From assembly GCA_003344405.1 (NCBI GenBank), contig NOWV01000083.1, positions 124,001-188,000 on the forward strand: a stretch of DNA of 64,000 nt, in the 5' to 3' direction. Each line of letters begins with the position of its first letter. The first letter of the stretch is position 1. The notes under the pieces are model-generated. The model did not search any database and had not been told where the DNA came from. It saw only the letters and a list, made by a program, of their open reading frames with translations. The stretch is from Trichoplax sp. H2 (taxonomy: Eukaryota > Placozoa > Uniplacotomia > Trichoplacea). This document shows positions 12,041 through 24,131 of the stretch, piece after piece. The translations under genes and the position numbers were made by a program.

Positions 12041-12118
12041 AGCAGTTACTGTACTGTACAGTGTACAGTATATTCGATCATCCGAAAATATCCAAACTAT
12101 GTACTGTACAGTACAGTA
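12041..12118. repeat. GTAC array upstream of MVP
   Basis: A cluster of GTACA/GTACT words interrupted by about 30 bp of unique sequence, about 600 bp 5' of the MVP start codon. It lies inside copy B of the duplicated block and is missing from copy A. Confidence 0.6.
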
Positions 12119-12714
12119 CGCTATTCATTCTTCGTTCCAGCTAGGACCGTTTCAACTGCAAACTAAATTAGCAAATAAAAACGATAAAATGCAATAACAC
12201 AAGCAAAGTATTTCTAATTTACACAGTATTACCCATAGTCTCAGCGGCAGGGACATTGTAATGCATTGATACGACAGGAATCTGTTAATATACAGCGTAA
12301 TGAAGTAGGTGATATACTGTACTAGTAGTCGGCGTTGTTTTAATTGCATTATTTCAAGAAATGATTGATTTGTACGTATCTACAGGATATGACGTACTGT
12401 AGTTAGGCTGTTACACTACGTCTGAATTTAAGCAATTTGTTCTTTGTTGCCAGCTACGGTATAAGCTCCTATATACTGTATACGCACGCACCGTAAGTTG
12501 CATTGCAGCATTTAGGTACGGTAATTAATAGGTAATTGTGGACGACGTAGAACTCGCTTAAAAGTAAAATGAGTACTGATTAAGGAGTTATTTGTAAATC
12601 TTTTGCTAACAGCGGTGTATTTATGAGTATTCATGAGTAAATTGATTATATTTATCAGTAATAAATTGGCACTATAATTGAAGATGCATCTATATGATTC
12701 TGGGTTGTAGCAAA

Positions 12715-15700
12715 ATGAGTTCGAAAGGATCTTCACGCTCCTCTGAGGAAATGAACATCTTTCGTATTGCACCGTATTACTATATTCACGTCATGGATCT
12801 GAATACCAACGTGACGCGAGTAGTAAACGGACCAAAGACTTACATACGACAGGATAATGAGAAAGTAATTTTTGGACCGGAAAAGATGGTCACAGTACCT
12901 CCACGTCATTACTGCATTGTCGAGAGCCCTGTCGTACGTAATAAAGATGGCAATGTGGTTTTTGATACCTACGGGCAAGCTAAGCTACGACACGCAGATC
13001 TTGAAATTCGCTTTTCTCAAGAACCATTTCCGCTTTACCCTGGAGAAGTTTATAAACAAGCTCCCAAACCGCTTATGGTTGTCGCTGCGAACTCTGCTAT
13101 TAGACTTAAAGCTATTTTAGATTTTGAAGAAGAGGGAACAAAAGTGAACCGTGTAGCAGGGGACGAATGGCTATTTGAAGGGCCAGGTATTTTTTTGGAT
13201 GCATTGTCATGAAAATATTGATTTTTACATGACTGCACTGTTAATGAGAATGGACTTCTATTGACACTCAGGGACTTATATGCCAAGAAAGGAAGTAGAA
13301 GTAATCGAACCCGTTCGTGCTACTATAATTCAGCCGAATCAGGCAATCAAGCTGAGAGCTCGTAAACAAACTACGGTAACGTGTTTATACTTGATAGAAT
13401 ATCTTACATTGTAAACAGGACTATATTTTAGCTAATTAATAAGATATACGTAATTGATTAATCGTCAGGATCGAAACGGTGTCGAGCGCGTCACCGGTGA
13501 AGAATGGACGGTTAAAAAAGTGGGTGCTTACTTACCCGGTGCATATGAAGAAGTAATGGGAACATTAGATGCCTACGTCTTGACTGAAAAGGTGCTCGAT
13601 ACAGTTAAACTATGACGCTTTAAAAATGCAACATTCTGGCTACTCTACTGTATAATTATAATTGAGGCCTAGATCAAGCAAACTGTAGTGGATAGAGAAC
13701 AAATCTTAAATTCGTTACCACTGTTCATGATTATTATTTATACATTACTAGAAAGCACTTCACCTGCGTGCTATGCGCACTTTCCGTGATTGCTTCGACA
13801 TAGAAAGAAAAAATGGTGAGGAATGGCTTGTTACCATGGTTGAATCTGAAGCTTATATACCTGATGTTTACGAAGAGGTCATACTTACTTTGATTCATAC
13901 GGAGTTGATATTTATTTTTTAAATTCTTCACCTCTATTGGCTATTTAAATAACGGAAAATTTCTTATTCATTAGGTTGTAGGAGTGGTAGATATCACTAC
14001 CTTAACCAATCGACAGTATGCAGTTATCCTAGATCCCGTCGGCGCCAACGGGAAACCACAACTTGGTCAAAAAAAGCTAATCAAAGTTAGTAACTTAATT
14101 AATATTGCATGTAAGATCATAATGCAAAGCAAACGATCGGCATAGTTATTTAACTTTATATTAATACGCGTATTTGCTTTTTAGGGTGAAAAGTCGTTTT
14201 TCTTACAACCAAATGAACGCCTTGAGAGTGGAATTCAAAATGTGTATGTTCTTGGTGAAGATGAAGGATTGATACTTAAGGCTAAAGAAGAATTTCTTGA
14301 TACAGAAGATAACAAGACCCCTCGTAAGCCTGGTGATAGGTGGATGATCCGTGGTCCTATGGAATATGTACCACCAGTTGAGGTTGACGTTGTATCAAAA
14401 AGGAAAGCTATTCCTCTGGATGAAAATGAAGGTATTTATGTCCGCGACGTAAAATCAGGCAAGGTAATATTAGCATAGACTACATATTTTTATATCATTC
14501 TTGTATTCGTTATATAAATATCTTTGAACGTCGCTGCGATTTGGTAGCAAATTCTCGTATTACGCTTAGAGTAATTTAGTTTAAATATCCTACACTTATT
14601 TCGCTTGCTCGAAAAATGTTAGGTTAGGTCTATATGCGGCAAAACTTATATGCTTTCTCAAGATGAGGAATTATGGTCTAAAGAATTACCACCAACTGTC
14701 GAAGAGTTGTTAATTAGCAATAAAGACCCACTTGCCGACAGAGGAAACTATGCAACCAAAACTTCTTCAGCTAAACGTGACAAAACTAAGGTTGTCACGT
14801 TCAGAGTGCCACATAATGCGGCGGTACAAATTTATGATTATAAGGAAAAAAAAGCGAGGTACCGTAATGCTTCGTATTTATATTGATATTAACTTCCGCC
14901 AATTAAAGCAATTGCATTCTTTATTACGTAATTTCTTGTTGTATATTTAGGGTAGTTCTTGGACCAGACTTGGTCATGCTCCGCCCCGACGAACAGTTTA
15001 CGCAGATTAGCTTATCTGGTGGTAAACCGAAAAGACCTAACCAGATTAAATCCTTATGTCTTTTACTGGGGCCGGATTTCTGTACTGATGTGCTTACTAT
15101 TGAAACAGCAGATCACGCCAGGCTGCAATTACAGTTGGCTTATAATTGGTAAATCAGTTAAATTTTCTGATTCATTATGTTACACGTTTAGAGAACGCGT
15201 TACTAAAGATTTAACAACGATTGTAGGCATTTTGAAATATCTGATAAAACTCAAACTAGTTTAGCAAAGCTTTTTGCAGTCCCGGACTTTATTGGAGATG
15301 CTTGTAAAGCGATTGCATCAAGAATTCGAGGGGCAGTTGCCAGTGTACAATTTGATGATTTCCATAAGGTAATTTTTTTGCATGGGTGAACGTAAAACGT
15401 TATCAAAATTTTTAAGAAATTAAGATTTAATGACTCGTGATACGTGATAGTAATTGTAAGCAATAACGAAATGTTATAGAATTCGGCAAAAATCATCTGT
15501 GCTGCAGTTTTTGGATACGATAGCGATCGGAAGCTTGGTAGTCGTTTTATCTTTCCTGCTAATAACTTAGCAATTACAAGCATAGATATACAGTCTGCAG
15601 AACCAGTAGATCAAAGAACCAGAGATGCCCTTCAAAAATCTGTACAGTTAGCTATTGAAATTACAACAAATTCCCAGGAGGCTGCAGCTAGGTATCCTCA

Positions 15701-16531
15701 GTAACGGCCAAACTTTGTAACTTATTTAGAAGAAACTGATTAAAATCTCGTCTATATCAGGCATGAAGCTCAAAGACTCGAGCAGGAAGCGAAGGGTCGT
15801 TTGGAGCGGCAGAAGATAAGCGATGAGGCGGAAGCTGAGAGATCTAGGAAAAATCTCTTAGAATTACAGGCTCAAAGGTATTGAAAATACTACTAACCAT
15901 TAGTAGAATGTTACAAAATCTAACACACACTTTACTATAGCGCTGCTGTAGAGTCTAGTGGTCAAGCGAAAGCCGAGGCTCAGTCTAGAGCTGAAGCAGC
16001 TAGAATTGAGGGCGAAGCCGCAGTTGAACAAGCAAAACTCAAAGCCGAAGCCCTAAATATCGAAACGGTACTTATATAAAGCGAATACTTCACCTAGAAT
16101 TAGATATCAAAATGACCATAATTTTTCTGGGATTAAAACTACAGACAGCTGAACTCGAACGTTTGACTCACGCTCGCGAAGCCGAAATTAAATACGTTAG
16201 AGAGCAAAATGAATTGGAAATTTCAAAATCCAAACAAACTGCTATTATCGAAGTCGAAAAATTCGGAAATATGGTTAAAAGTATTGGCTCTGAAACACTA
16301 CGTGCAATTGCAGTTGCTGGGCCAGAAAATCAGGTACTTTACAGGATTATTAGATTTTTAATTTAATGTCTTTAATTTTCCTACCCTCTTTCATAGGTTA
16401 AGCTTCTGCAGTCTCTTGGAATACAATCGACTCTGATTACAGATGGTTCTAACCCAATTAACCTTTTTAACACTGCATCTGGATTAATCGGTGCAGTTGA
16501 ACCTCCACTAAAGCGAGAAAAGTTACAGTAG
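12715..16531 (+). CDS. MVP: Major vault protein
   Basis: Fourteen exons: 12715-13186, 13272-13375, 13469-13591, 13752-13877, 13975-14085, 14185-14463, 14623-14858, 14951-15148, 15227-15368, 15480-15691, 15761-15877, 15941-16067, 16145-16333, 16397-16531. All phases agree and give about 856 residues (human 893). MVP forms the shell of the vault ribonucleoprotein particle. Order: N-terminal vault repeats ([40 protein letters not shown]), the shoulder ([32 protein letters not shown]), the cap-helix coiled coil ([36 protein letters not shown]), and the cap-ring end ([18 protein letters not shown]). The C-terminus is shorter than in human. An in-frame ATG also lies at 12694; 12715 was chosen because it is closer to family length. 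Confidence 0.97.
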
Positions 16532-17884
16532 CACTAAAAATTATTGGAAATACAAAGTCAGTAATTTCGTTGGAAATAGTTCGATTCGCCATTGTGAATC
16601 TACTCTTCATCTTGACTACTCATTAAATTGGCCTTCGGCGTTTAGACCTTGACTGGTTAATCTAAATATTTTATTTGTATTATTATCAAACCTTAATGGA
16701 ATTTATGTCACTGCTAGTACAGTACAGCATTAGAATGCTACTTTATTCCCTCAATTATTCTCTATACGTATATACATTTTAAAACGCCTTTTCGCCAATA
16801 GTCAGTATACTTTAAATGATGTAGCTAAATAAGATGATTTCTTTATTCTTCATTACATAGTAACGTAAGAAAAAGTGCGATCTCTATTAGAAGATAATGT
16901 GCTTTGCTTAATATATAATTAGCAGATACGAATCTATCATAATTATAAAAAGGACCTTTTGTAATAACCATGTAGAAGGTTTTATGATATATTTGATTTT
17001 AAAATATTTCTGATGTTAAAGCTTTCAATAGCAAATCTTATACCAATAACCATCTGATTATGGTAATTGCATATCATTTACATTATGGCGTCAGTTAAAG
17101 CTAGTGATTGCACCCGGGGATACCTATCCGGGTTTTTTATCCGGCTAAATGGAGCTAGTAGTATTTTTCACCTATCGCTGAGTATCAAAGATCAAATCTG
17201 CACGTACGAAGAAAATCTCTTACCATAAAAGTCTGTGTTTTACTATAAGAACAGTAGCCCTTAGTAACACAAACAAGTCTTAAAGTCTTATTTTATTGTT
17301 ATCTTTACAACTACGGTATACTGTACAGTACAGTACAGTATTCCGTTTCAAAGGCATACTGTACTGTACTGTGCAGTAAGTCGTTTTAATTTACAGTAGT
17401 TATAATCTTCCCGCAGCTATTATATATTCGTAATTATACTATGTTATGTTGATTAAAGTTCTTGTCTACTTAAAAATCTATAACCACTAATTTTAGTCGA
17501 ATATTCAGTACAGTACAGTAGGCCAGGCCAACCCAGCTTGCAAAAACCTGGTACTACTGTACAGTACACTGTACAATATTCATCGCTGAAGCAGCTCTAT
17601 CTATTCTCTTGCCTCTACTGAACCTAATACCAAGTTTCATAAAGTTTGATTAAGATTTAAACTACTGTACTGTATAGTAGTTTAAATCTTAATCTGTACA
17701 TATTGGGTGGAAAATCATTGTTTGGAGCTCTGCCCACTATGCCAAGGTGATAATAAAAAGTATAGTACATAATAAGCGTATTTGCAGCTTGACAAGTTCT
17801 AGCCTGCTGCTGCCTCAATGTACAAACCTTCGACAGGTGTAACTAGCACTAGCTTGGTTCGAGACGGAGGGACATTCGGCCGGC
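16532..17884. other. MVP-Mondo intergenic region; repeats but no gene recognised
   Basis: Contains GTAC clusters near 17322-17375 and 17510-17575, a GC hairpin followed by six T at 17112-17138 (stem ACCCGG/CCGGGT), and a perfect inverted repeat at 17648-17694. No open frame with protein-like composition was found. Confidence 0.5.
17648..17694. repeat. Perfect 19-bp inverted repeat with a 9-nt loop
   Basis: The left arm 17648-17666 (GATTAAGATTTAAACTACT) is matched without mismatch by its reverse complement at 17676-17694. The loop is GTACTGTAT, so the hairpin tip is itself a GTAC word. Confidence 0.9.
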
Positions 17885-18175
17885 CTGCAGTACAGTACAA
17901 GAGACCAAAGACCGCGCCTGCATCTACGGTACAGTACTGTACTGTACAGTACAGTAGGTTTTATTGTGCTAGGCCGCCTAGGCGTACTGTACAGTACTGT
18001 ACAACTGTAGACGTGACTCCCAGGCTAGTGAAATTTTTGTACTGTAGCCCGTGACTGTACTGTACCGCACAGTAAAAAAAGGTGTCCACTGTTGTACTGT
18101 ACTGTACAGTAGAATACGATACTACTGAAGTAGTGTACACTGTAGTGACTGTACCATGTACTGTACAGTACATAT
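17885..18175. repeat. GTAC array upstream of Mondo
   Basis: Dense clusters of GTACA/GTACT at 17886-17955, 17984-18003 and 18053-18173, the last ending about 170 bp before the predicted Mondo start codon. Between clusters the sequence is locally GC-richer (GGCCGGCCTGCAG). The open frames at 17818-18054 (+) and 17961-18203 (-) run through the array and are not supported as genes. Confidence 0.8.
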
Positions 18176-18341
18176 CCGATTCAGTCATCAGTTTAGGTCT
18201 CAAGGTAAACGGCGAAATCTAATCTTTCACTATTTATTTATGTCGTTGTACAGTATGTAGTTTATTCTTTCTGTTTTTATCGCGAAAACAGAAATAAATT
18301 TGATTAGCAAATCCGTTAGTAGGAATACGAAAATCTTACAG

Positions 18342-21300
18342 ATGGAACGAATGATTAATACAAATTTGCGACCAGTAAACTCTAATAATGGCAACTTATC
18401 TTCTGGCTACAATTTTGCACGTTTTGGACAAATGCCGAAGCAATACAACTTTTTCAATCGCTATACTCTGTCCGATAAGGTTGCCGATGGTGATTCTTTA
18501 GCTCAATTACTCGACTGTTTGAGATTGGAATATAGGTATATTGTGATGTATATATTCTAATCCAAATTATACCATTTCAAATACAGTATAAGGTATTAAA
18601 AAGATTTCAAGGACAACGCCTCAGTACATAATTTGCGGTACTGTACGTGTAGTAATAAGCAATTTTTGTATTTTAGACAGTACTGTATACTGTACGTATG
18701 TCCCGAAAACTTCAGCATGTTCAGTACTTACAAAGGGGCACAGTTTCATAATTTACTGTACTGTATTCTATACCGTGGACCGACCGGTTAATTTATTCAG
18801 CTCGAAAAATTCATAGAAATATAACATCGACCAATTAATAATTTCCTAATTTTTTAGTTAATTATTAAACCTACAACTCTTTTCATTTTAGTTATTATTT
18901 AGGCAAATTTGATGTCTGAACGCATTCACTAGAACTGTACAGTACAGTACAGTGTACACTGCACAGTATAGCTGTATTTTAACCAGCACGCGAACTGTAT
19001 CATACTGTGCTTCCTGCTGTACCGTATTGTACAGTACAGTGTTCACCTTATGATCACGTATTCAATGCACTAGTTGGTTGCCATGTCATAAACTGCAAGT
19101 GTTTTCCTTATAGTTAAGTACAGTAATTGCCATACACTAAGTATTTCAAAATTATTAATACGCAATTTGCTGTCACAAAATGAATTACTAGCCTAAAATT
19201 GCAATGAATTATTATCATTAAAATATACGATGGCTTGTTTCTGACATTAGCCCCTTCTACAGTATATCGCAAATCCCCAGTTCTCCTATATTTAGTGATA
19301 TTTAGACTAGTTAATGTAGACTGTACAATGTACAGTCTACATTCGTGGTACATTAATTAAGTTAAGTTAACGTTGTCGTGTAGCACATTTATAAACACAA
19401 AATATTAACATATCATGAAATCTTTATTATGGACTATTATCGACTGGTTTGAAACCCCTTTTTTCTTATATTAGTGACACCTTGCTAACTCCGAGATGGA
19501 AGAACTTCAAAAGTCAAAATCTAAAATGGGAACAAAAACGGAGATTAAACAACATCATTTGGAGAGCCTGGCACATGCAATGTAAGTTGTATTAAAGTTA
19601 ACCCTCTGATGCTTACAACAGCGCAAAGTTCTTGCAATAATGCTCTTGTCTCATGCTATACAATTTTCAATAAATATTCAAAATTTTATGACTACATAAT
19701 TACACTACGATTGTATCATAACCCGAGGTTATTTACTATTTATGCTGCAATCGTTAGATAGATTTATTGCGCTATACTGCTTCATTTTCTACGCGTATTA
19801 GTCACTTTTGCCGTAACTTATCTTTATGTAAAATAATGTCGTTAGCAATGTGTGAAATATCCAATGTACTATTAAGTTCCAAGTAGTATACGAAGTGGTA
19901 GATTCAAGACATGCCAACCGATAAAAGATAAAGAAGTACCTTATAGTACTAAGCTGCCATATATGCTGCGCTTCGTGAATCGTATCCAACAGTTTATAAA
20001 TATAATCAGAAGCTGCCAATGATCTTATTGATCTTTTGGATAATGTTCATGAAGTTGTTGAACCTGTTTAATTGTAGAATCTTTAGTAAAATGCCACAAT
20101 CTGTGCGGTATTACATAACCTTGATAACAGTTTTTATGTTGGGACGGAAGAGAAGAGCACAGTATACTATCAGAAACGTATCTATCGTTGCAGTTTTGAT
20201 GTGCTACGTTCGACATTACGACTAACAAGGTCTTCCTATTTAACAGTTCAAAAGCATCGTAACTTGCCATTCTGTAAATTTGCCATCCCTTTCCTTGAAA
20301 ATATGCATAATAAACCTCAGGTATTGACGTAATAAAAAGCTCTATATTTAAAGAATTAAAGTAAACCGTTGTACGGATAGCCATGACTACCAATCTATCC
20401 TAATTTTAATAATTGATCACTGTATTACATCAAGCAATGACAGGAGCGTATCATAAATATTCTTAAATATTTTTCTACATGAAGGCAATCGTAGTAGAAG
20501 GTGAACATTGGCGTCGAAGGCTTGATGCCATTGCGTCAGAATATAAACGATGGAGATGTTATTTTGGGCAGGTACTTGTATGATCTAGTCGCTAGATTAC
20601 GAATCTTACCTCTAAAAATGAGATTTTTGTCTTTATTAGCTAATTGTAATTTTTGATCTTTTCGAAATTTAGACTGTTACACCTCCTGAAACAGAGACAC
20701 AAGTCATTCTGGGAAATGTCTGTTATATTTTGTCTACATCATCATATAACGTTAAATCGATATCGTTTTATAGATTTTTACCTTATTGCTACGTTTTATG
20801 TGCTTATATAGGATGATGAATTATCGCAACAACTGAATGATGCATCCAATAAATTGATCAAAGAGCAATTGATAGGGTTAGTCAACTAAGATATTATTTT
20901 GTAAGCAATAGGTCTTGAAGCTGCTTCATAATTTGAATACCCACGTTATTGCTGAGAATAATCATTTCAGCATTTTCATTGATAATCTTAATTAGGCCAG
21001 GGAATGATAGCGAAATATTCCAAAATTCAGCAGATGGTAAGTGTCACAGTTGCAGATTAGAGGTAGTATAACAGCAGTAAGTTATCGTAACGGGTATTCA
21101 CTGCTAGTTATTGTAATTTTTAGATTTTTTTTCGTATTGAGTTGTAAGTCGAGTACTGATTTCGAATCTTTCATTACAGTTTTCATGTTACCAGATACGC
21201 TCTTTTCCAGTCTAGCACCTGTAGACGACTTCAATTCTACCGACGAAAGACTTATGGGTAAGAAAGTCTTCGGTAGTTATTATCATGAAGACGTAGCAAA

Positions 21301-24131
21301 AGAATAATAATAGATTACGTTGTTCTTTAATATAGATACAGCAGATTTAATCCAACCAACCCTTGATCAATTGCAGCCGTCTGTTGCAGATTTATTGGCT
21401 ACGATGGAAGATAACGGTGAGAGCATTATTTCGATATTAAAAAATGCATGCTTTAACAATTGACTATTTAATGCGAATTGCAGTTAGCTAAATTTCTTTC
21501 CATGTAACCATGTCTTTACGACAAAAACAGATAACTACTTCTTAAAAAAATTGGACGAAACTCCTCCGTTTTCCTTTACCGCTCAGCCTCAAGGTTTAGC
21601 AGCTACTCAAAATCTGACACAATCCCAAAAAAATAAAGCACCAATTTCATATCATCCAATTGACGAGGAGCATTACAAGCATGTAGTGCCAGCAAATGTT
21701 GAAATTAATCAAAATGTTACAAACCATGGTCATCAAGAATTAGGGCTTATGAATGTTAGTAACTATAACTGCTCTGCCATCGACGCTAATGCTACTGGAT
21801 CATCCAACTCTATCCAGAATGTACCGCGTGCTGATAATGTTCATTTAGCTATGCATCAGAACCGCTTTAACCAGCAATCCTATCAATTACATAACATAAG
21901 TATGGAATCTACAACTACTTTTATTAAAACATCTAACAATCAGCTATCGGAATTAGAGAATCAGATACCCCAGGATTCCTTTCATGTATACCCAAACGTC
22001 GACAACAGGCAACGTCATCCAAACCTAGGAGCCGGAACTACCAATCATAATAATCATCCACCTAAATTAAACAATATTTCAGAAATTCAAACGAGATTTA
22101 GACCTAGAGCTCCAGATCAATCTTCGAAATCTCCATCAACTCCTGCCCATATTTTGTACAATCCTGTAAATAATCAGCAAGCAATGGTTTCTGAAGGCGC
22201 TGTTCCAGAATCTCCTGGCCGCGGATTTAGTAAAGAAAATCAGCCTATTCCCAGTCAATCAAGTTATACCTTTTGGAATGAACAAACTCAAGATTCTAGT
22301 GATAAATTTTTATCGCAACGGCCAGCCGCCGCCAGTCAGGAAAGAATTGCCGCCAACACCGCTACTGATAATTCTTTCCTAGCTCGATTGCTTACGAATT
22401 CAAATTTTACTCAAGAATCGAGACAATATCAACGTCATTCAATCGAGAGACACTACGTAGCTAAGCCAGTACCAATTGCGCCTGCTCAAAATAAGGTACA
22501 GATGAACAATTCGCCTTCGTTGGGAAATTTACAGTATGACTGGAATCAGACGCGAGAATCATCGAAAACCTTAGATAATGTAACTATATCTACTGAATGC
22601 TTTGCCATTTTTGGTTGTATTACACCCATAAGGCTTCATCACTTACTAATTTACGATTTGCTCAATATTAAGAATGAATCTACGTCTTTGCCGGTTAGCC
22701 CTACTCATACTGGCTCCATAGCACACGGTAAGTAAGCAACGCTATAAACTTAACTGTTCACCATCTTGCACCCATGTAATCTTTTATTATTGTCCCTTAG
22801 TTGTGGAGCCGACTGGATTCGCTAAGATTGAATCGCATAGTGGCTATATGAATAGTATTCAGATGACCAGCAAAGCTAATATGAATACATCGTCGGAAAG
22901 CCAGACTAAGCCGTCAGTTACTAATGAGGTTGTTTAATTAAACCTTGAGTTTATAATAGCGAAAATGACAAGCTGCAGGATAAGAGTGTTGTTTTTAGAC
23001 TATATGGGTAAAATCTTAGATAGTTATAAACATTTCTCATTTAGGAATATCGAAGGAGATCGCATCAGTCTTCCGAGCAGAAACGCCGTGGCAATATTAA
23101 GGTTTTCGGCCTTTTTTATGATGAAATCACTAGCACAATATAAATCTCGATGACGTAACTAATGATTACTATTAATTTATTAGCTAAGATTTGAGAAACT
23201 GCAGTCTCTAGTACCATCGTTAACTTCAGTGCACAATGCAAGAAACAGTAAAGCAACTATTCTTCAAAAATGTCAGTAAGATTAATTTATGAGTATTCTT
23301 AGATGAAATATGGCTAAGTAATGGTAACTCTAGTTTTTTTCTATTTTCTGTCACCTAAATTAGCAATTGATTATTGTAAAACCTTAACCCAAGAAAAACA
23401 AGCGATGCAAGCTGAAATTCAGAGACTTAAAAGTAGAATTTTAGAGTTAAATGAGGGTATTAAGTACGTAAAATTCTATGTTGTGATAACGTAATGTTTT
23501 AACGGAGATACTATTACTCATACCAATTTATATACGTTGCATGTATAGTAAATGTCATCAACAATTACCTGTGACTGGTGCTACTGTTACCCAGCAGCGA
23601 GCTGATCAATTACGGCAAAAATTTGACGAATACGTTAAAAAGAGGACTTTAAGCAATTATAAATTCTGGATTGTATCCTTTTCGCTTAGGATTATACATC
23701 TTTCGAGTGGCAATCCCTCAGAATTTACTTTCTTCTGTTTGTTTATATATTTTATGTTTACTCTCAAATGTAATCTGTGATTCTTTAACGATATAAAACT
23801 GCTACAGTTTAGCATCATTATTAGGCCGTTGTTCGAGTCATATAGCAACACTGCTGTAACATCAAGCTATGATGAATTCTACCGAACAATGCAAGCATGG
23901 ATGGATCAGCACTGCACTCTTGTTCAATTGAGACCAGGTATGATTGCATGACCAGGTAATTGCTATCTGTTTAACATAAAGATTAATGCAAGAACTAATC
24001 TGTTTCCTTTCATTTCAGTTGTCATGGCCGCGCTTTGTCAGCTAAGTACCGATACGGATATACTATCGAATCCATCATTAGTTCCTGTTCAGGCTGTAGA
24101 AGCTGCAAAAAAATTATTAGTTGAAAATTAA
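18342..24131 (+). CDS. MLXIP: Mondo-family bHLHZip transcription factor (MLXIP/ChREBP-like)
   Basis: Sixteen exons: 18342-18535, 19475-19581, 20247-20320, 20485-20571, 20812-20876, 20996-21036, 21195-21257, 21336-21416, 21531-22727, 22801-22928, 23045-23139, 23189-23271, 23364-23463, 23549-23672, 23808-23937, 24019-24131; about 893 residues (human MLXIP 919). Mondo proteins pair with MLX at carbohydrate-response E-boxes. Order: Mondo conserved regions (TPRWKNFKSQNLKWEQ, RLNNIIWRAWHMQ, EGEHWRRRL), a LIQPTLDQLQPSVADLL block, a Q/N/S-rich exon of 1.2 kb, the basic region RRRSHQSSEQKRRGNIK with the E-box-contacting H, E and R, a zipper, and the DCD tail (NYKFWI, RPLFESYSN, WMDQHCTLVQLRP). The 23139/23189 junction lacks a GT donor. 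The first exon follows an acceptor-like CTTACAG, so an upstream exon is possible. Confidence 0.94.
18930..19045. repeat. GTAC array in Mondo intron 1
   Basis: GTACAGTACAGTACAGTGTAC and neighbouring words lie in the 939-bp first intron, with smaller clusters at 18645-18695 and 18755-18770. The other Mondo introns lack such clusters. Confidence 0.7.

Larger units (their letters stand above)
10250..12380. repeat. Duplicated block, copy B (second XBP1 exon 1 and 5' flank)
   Basis: Near-identical to 8478-10229 and starting directly after the N gap with the same GATAGAAAATTC that begins copy A. It continues past the shared end (GTACGTATC at 12380) into the MVP upstream region. Extra segments at about 10800-10960 and 12025-12235 are absent from copy A and consist largely of GTAC words and short unique sequence. 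Most likely the second haplotype of the same locus. Confidence 0.85.

Noticed and set aside
10250-12380. True tandem duplication of the XBP1 promoter and exon 1
   Set aside because: The N gap exactly at the junction, identical exon sequence and allele-like differences make an assembly haplotype duplication more likely, though not proven.
20025-20393. 122-residue minus-strand frame
   Set aside because: It covers Mondo exon 3 (20247-20320) in antisense and shows no domain; it is a shadow of that exon and its flanking introns.
21041-21307. ORF 88 residues long around Mondo exon 7
   Set aside because: Only 21195-21257 belongs to the gene; the rest is intron read-through.
22965-23153. Frame of 62 residues over the Mondo bHLH exon
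   Set aside because: It is a different reading frame from the one that encodes the basic helix-loop-helix residues (RRRSHQSSEQKRR).
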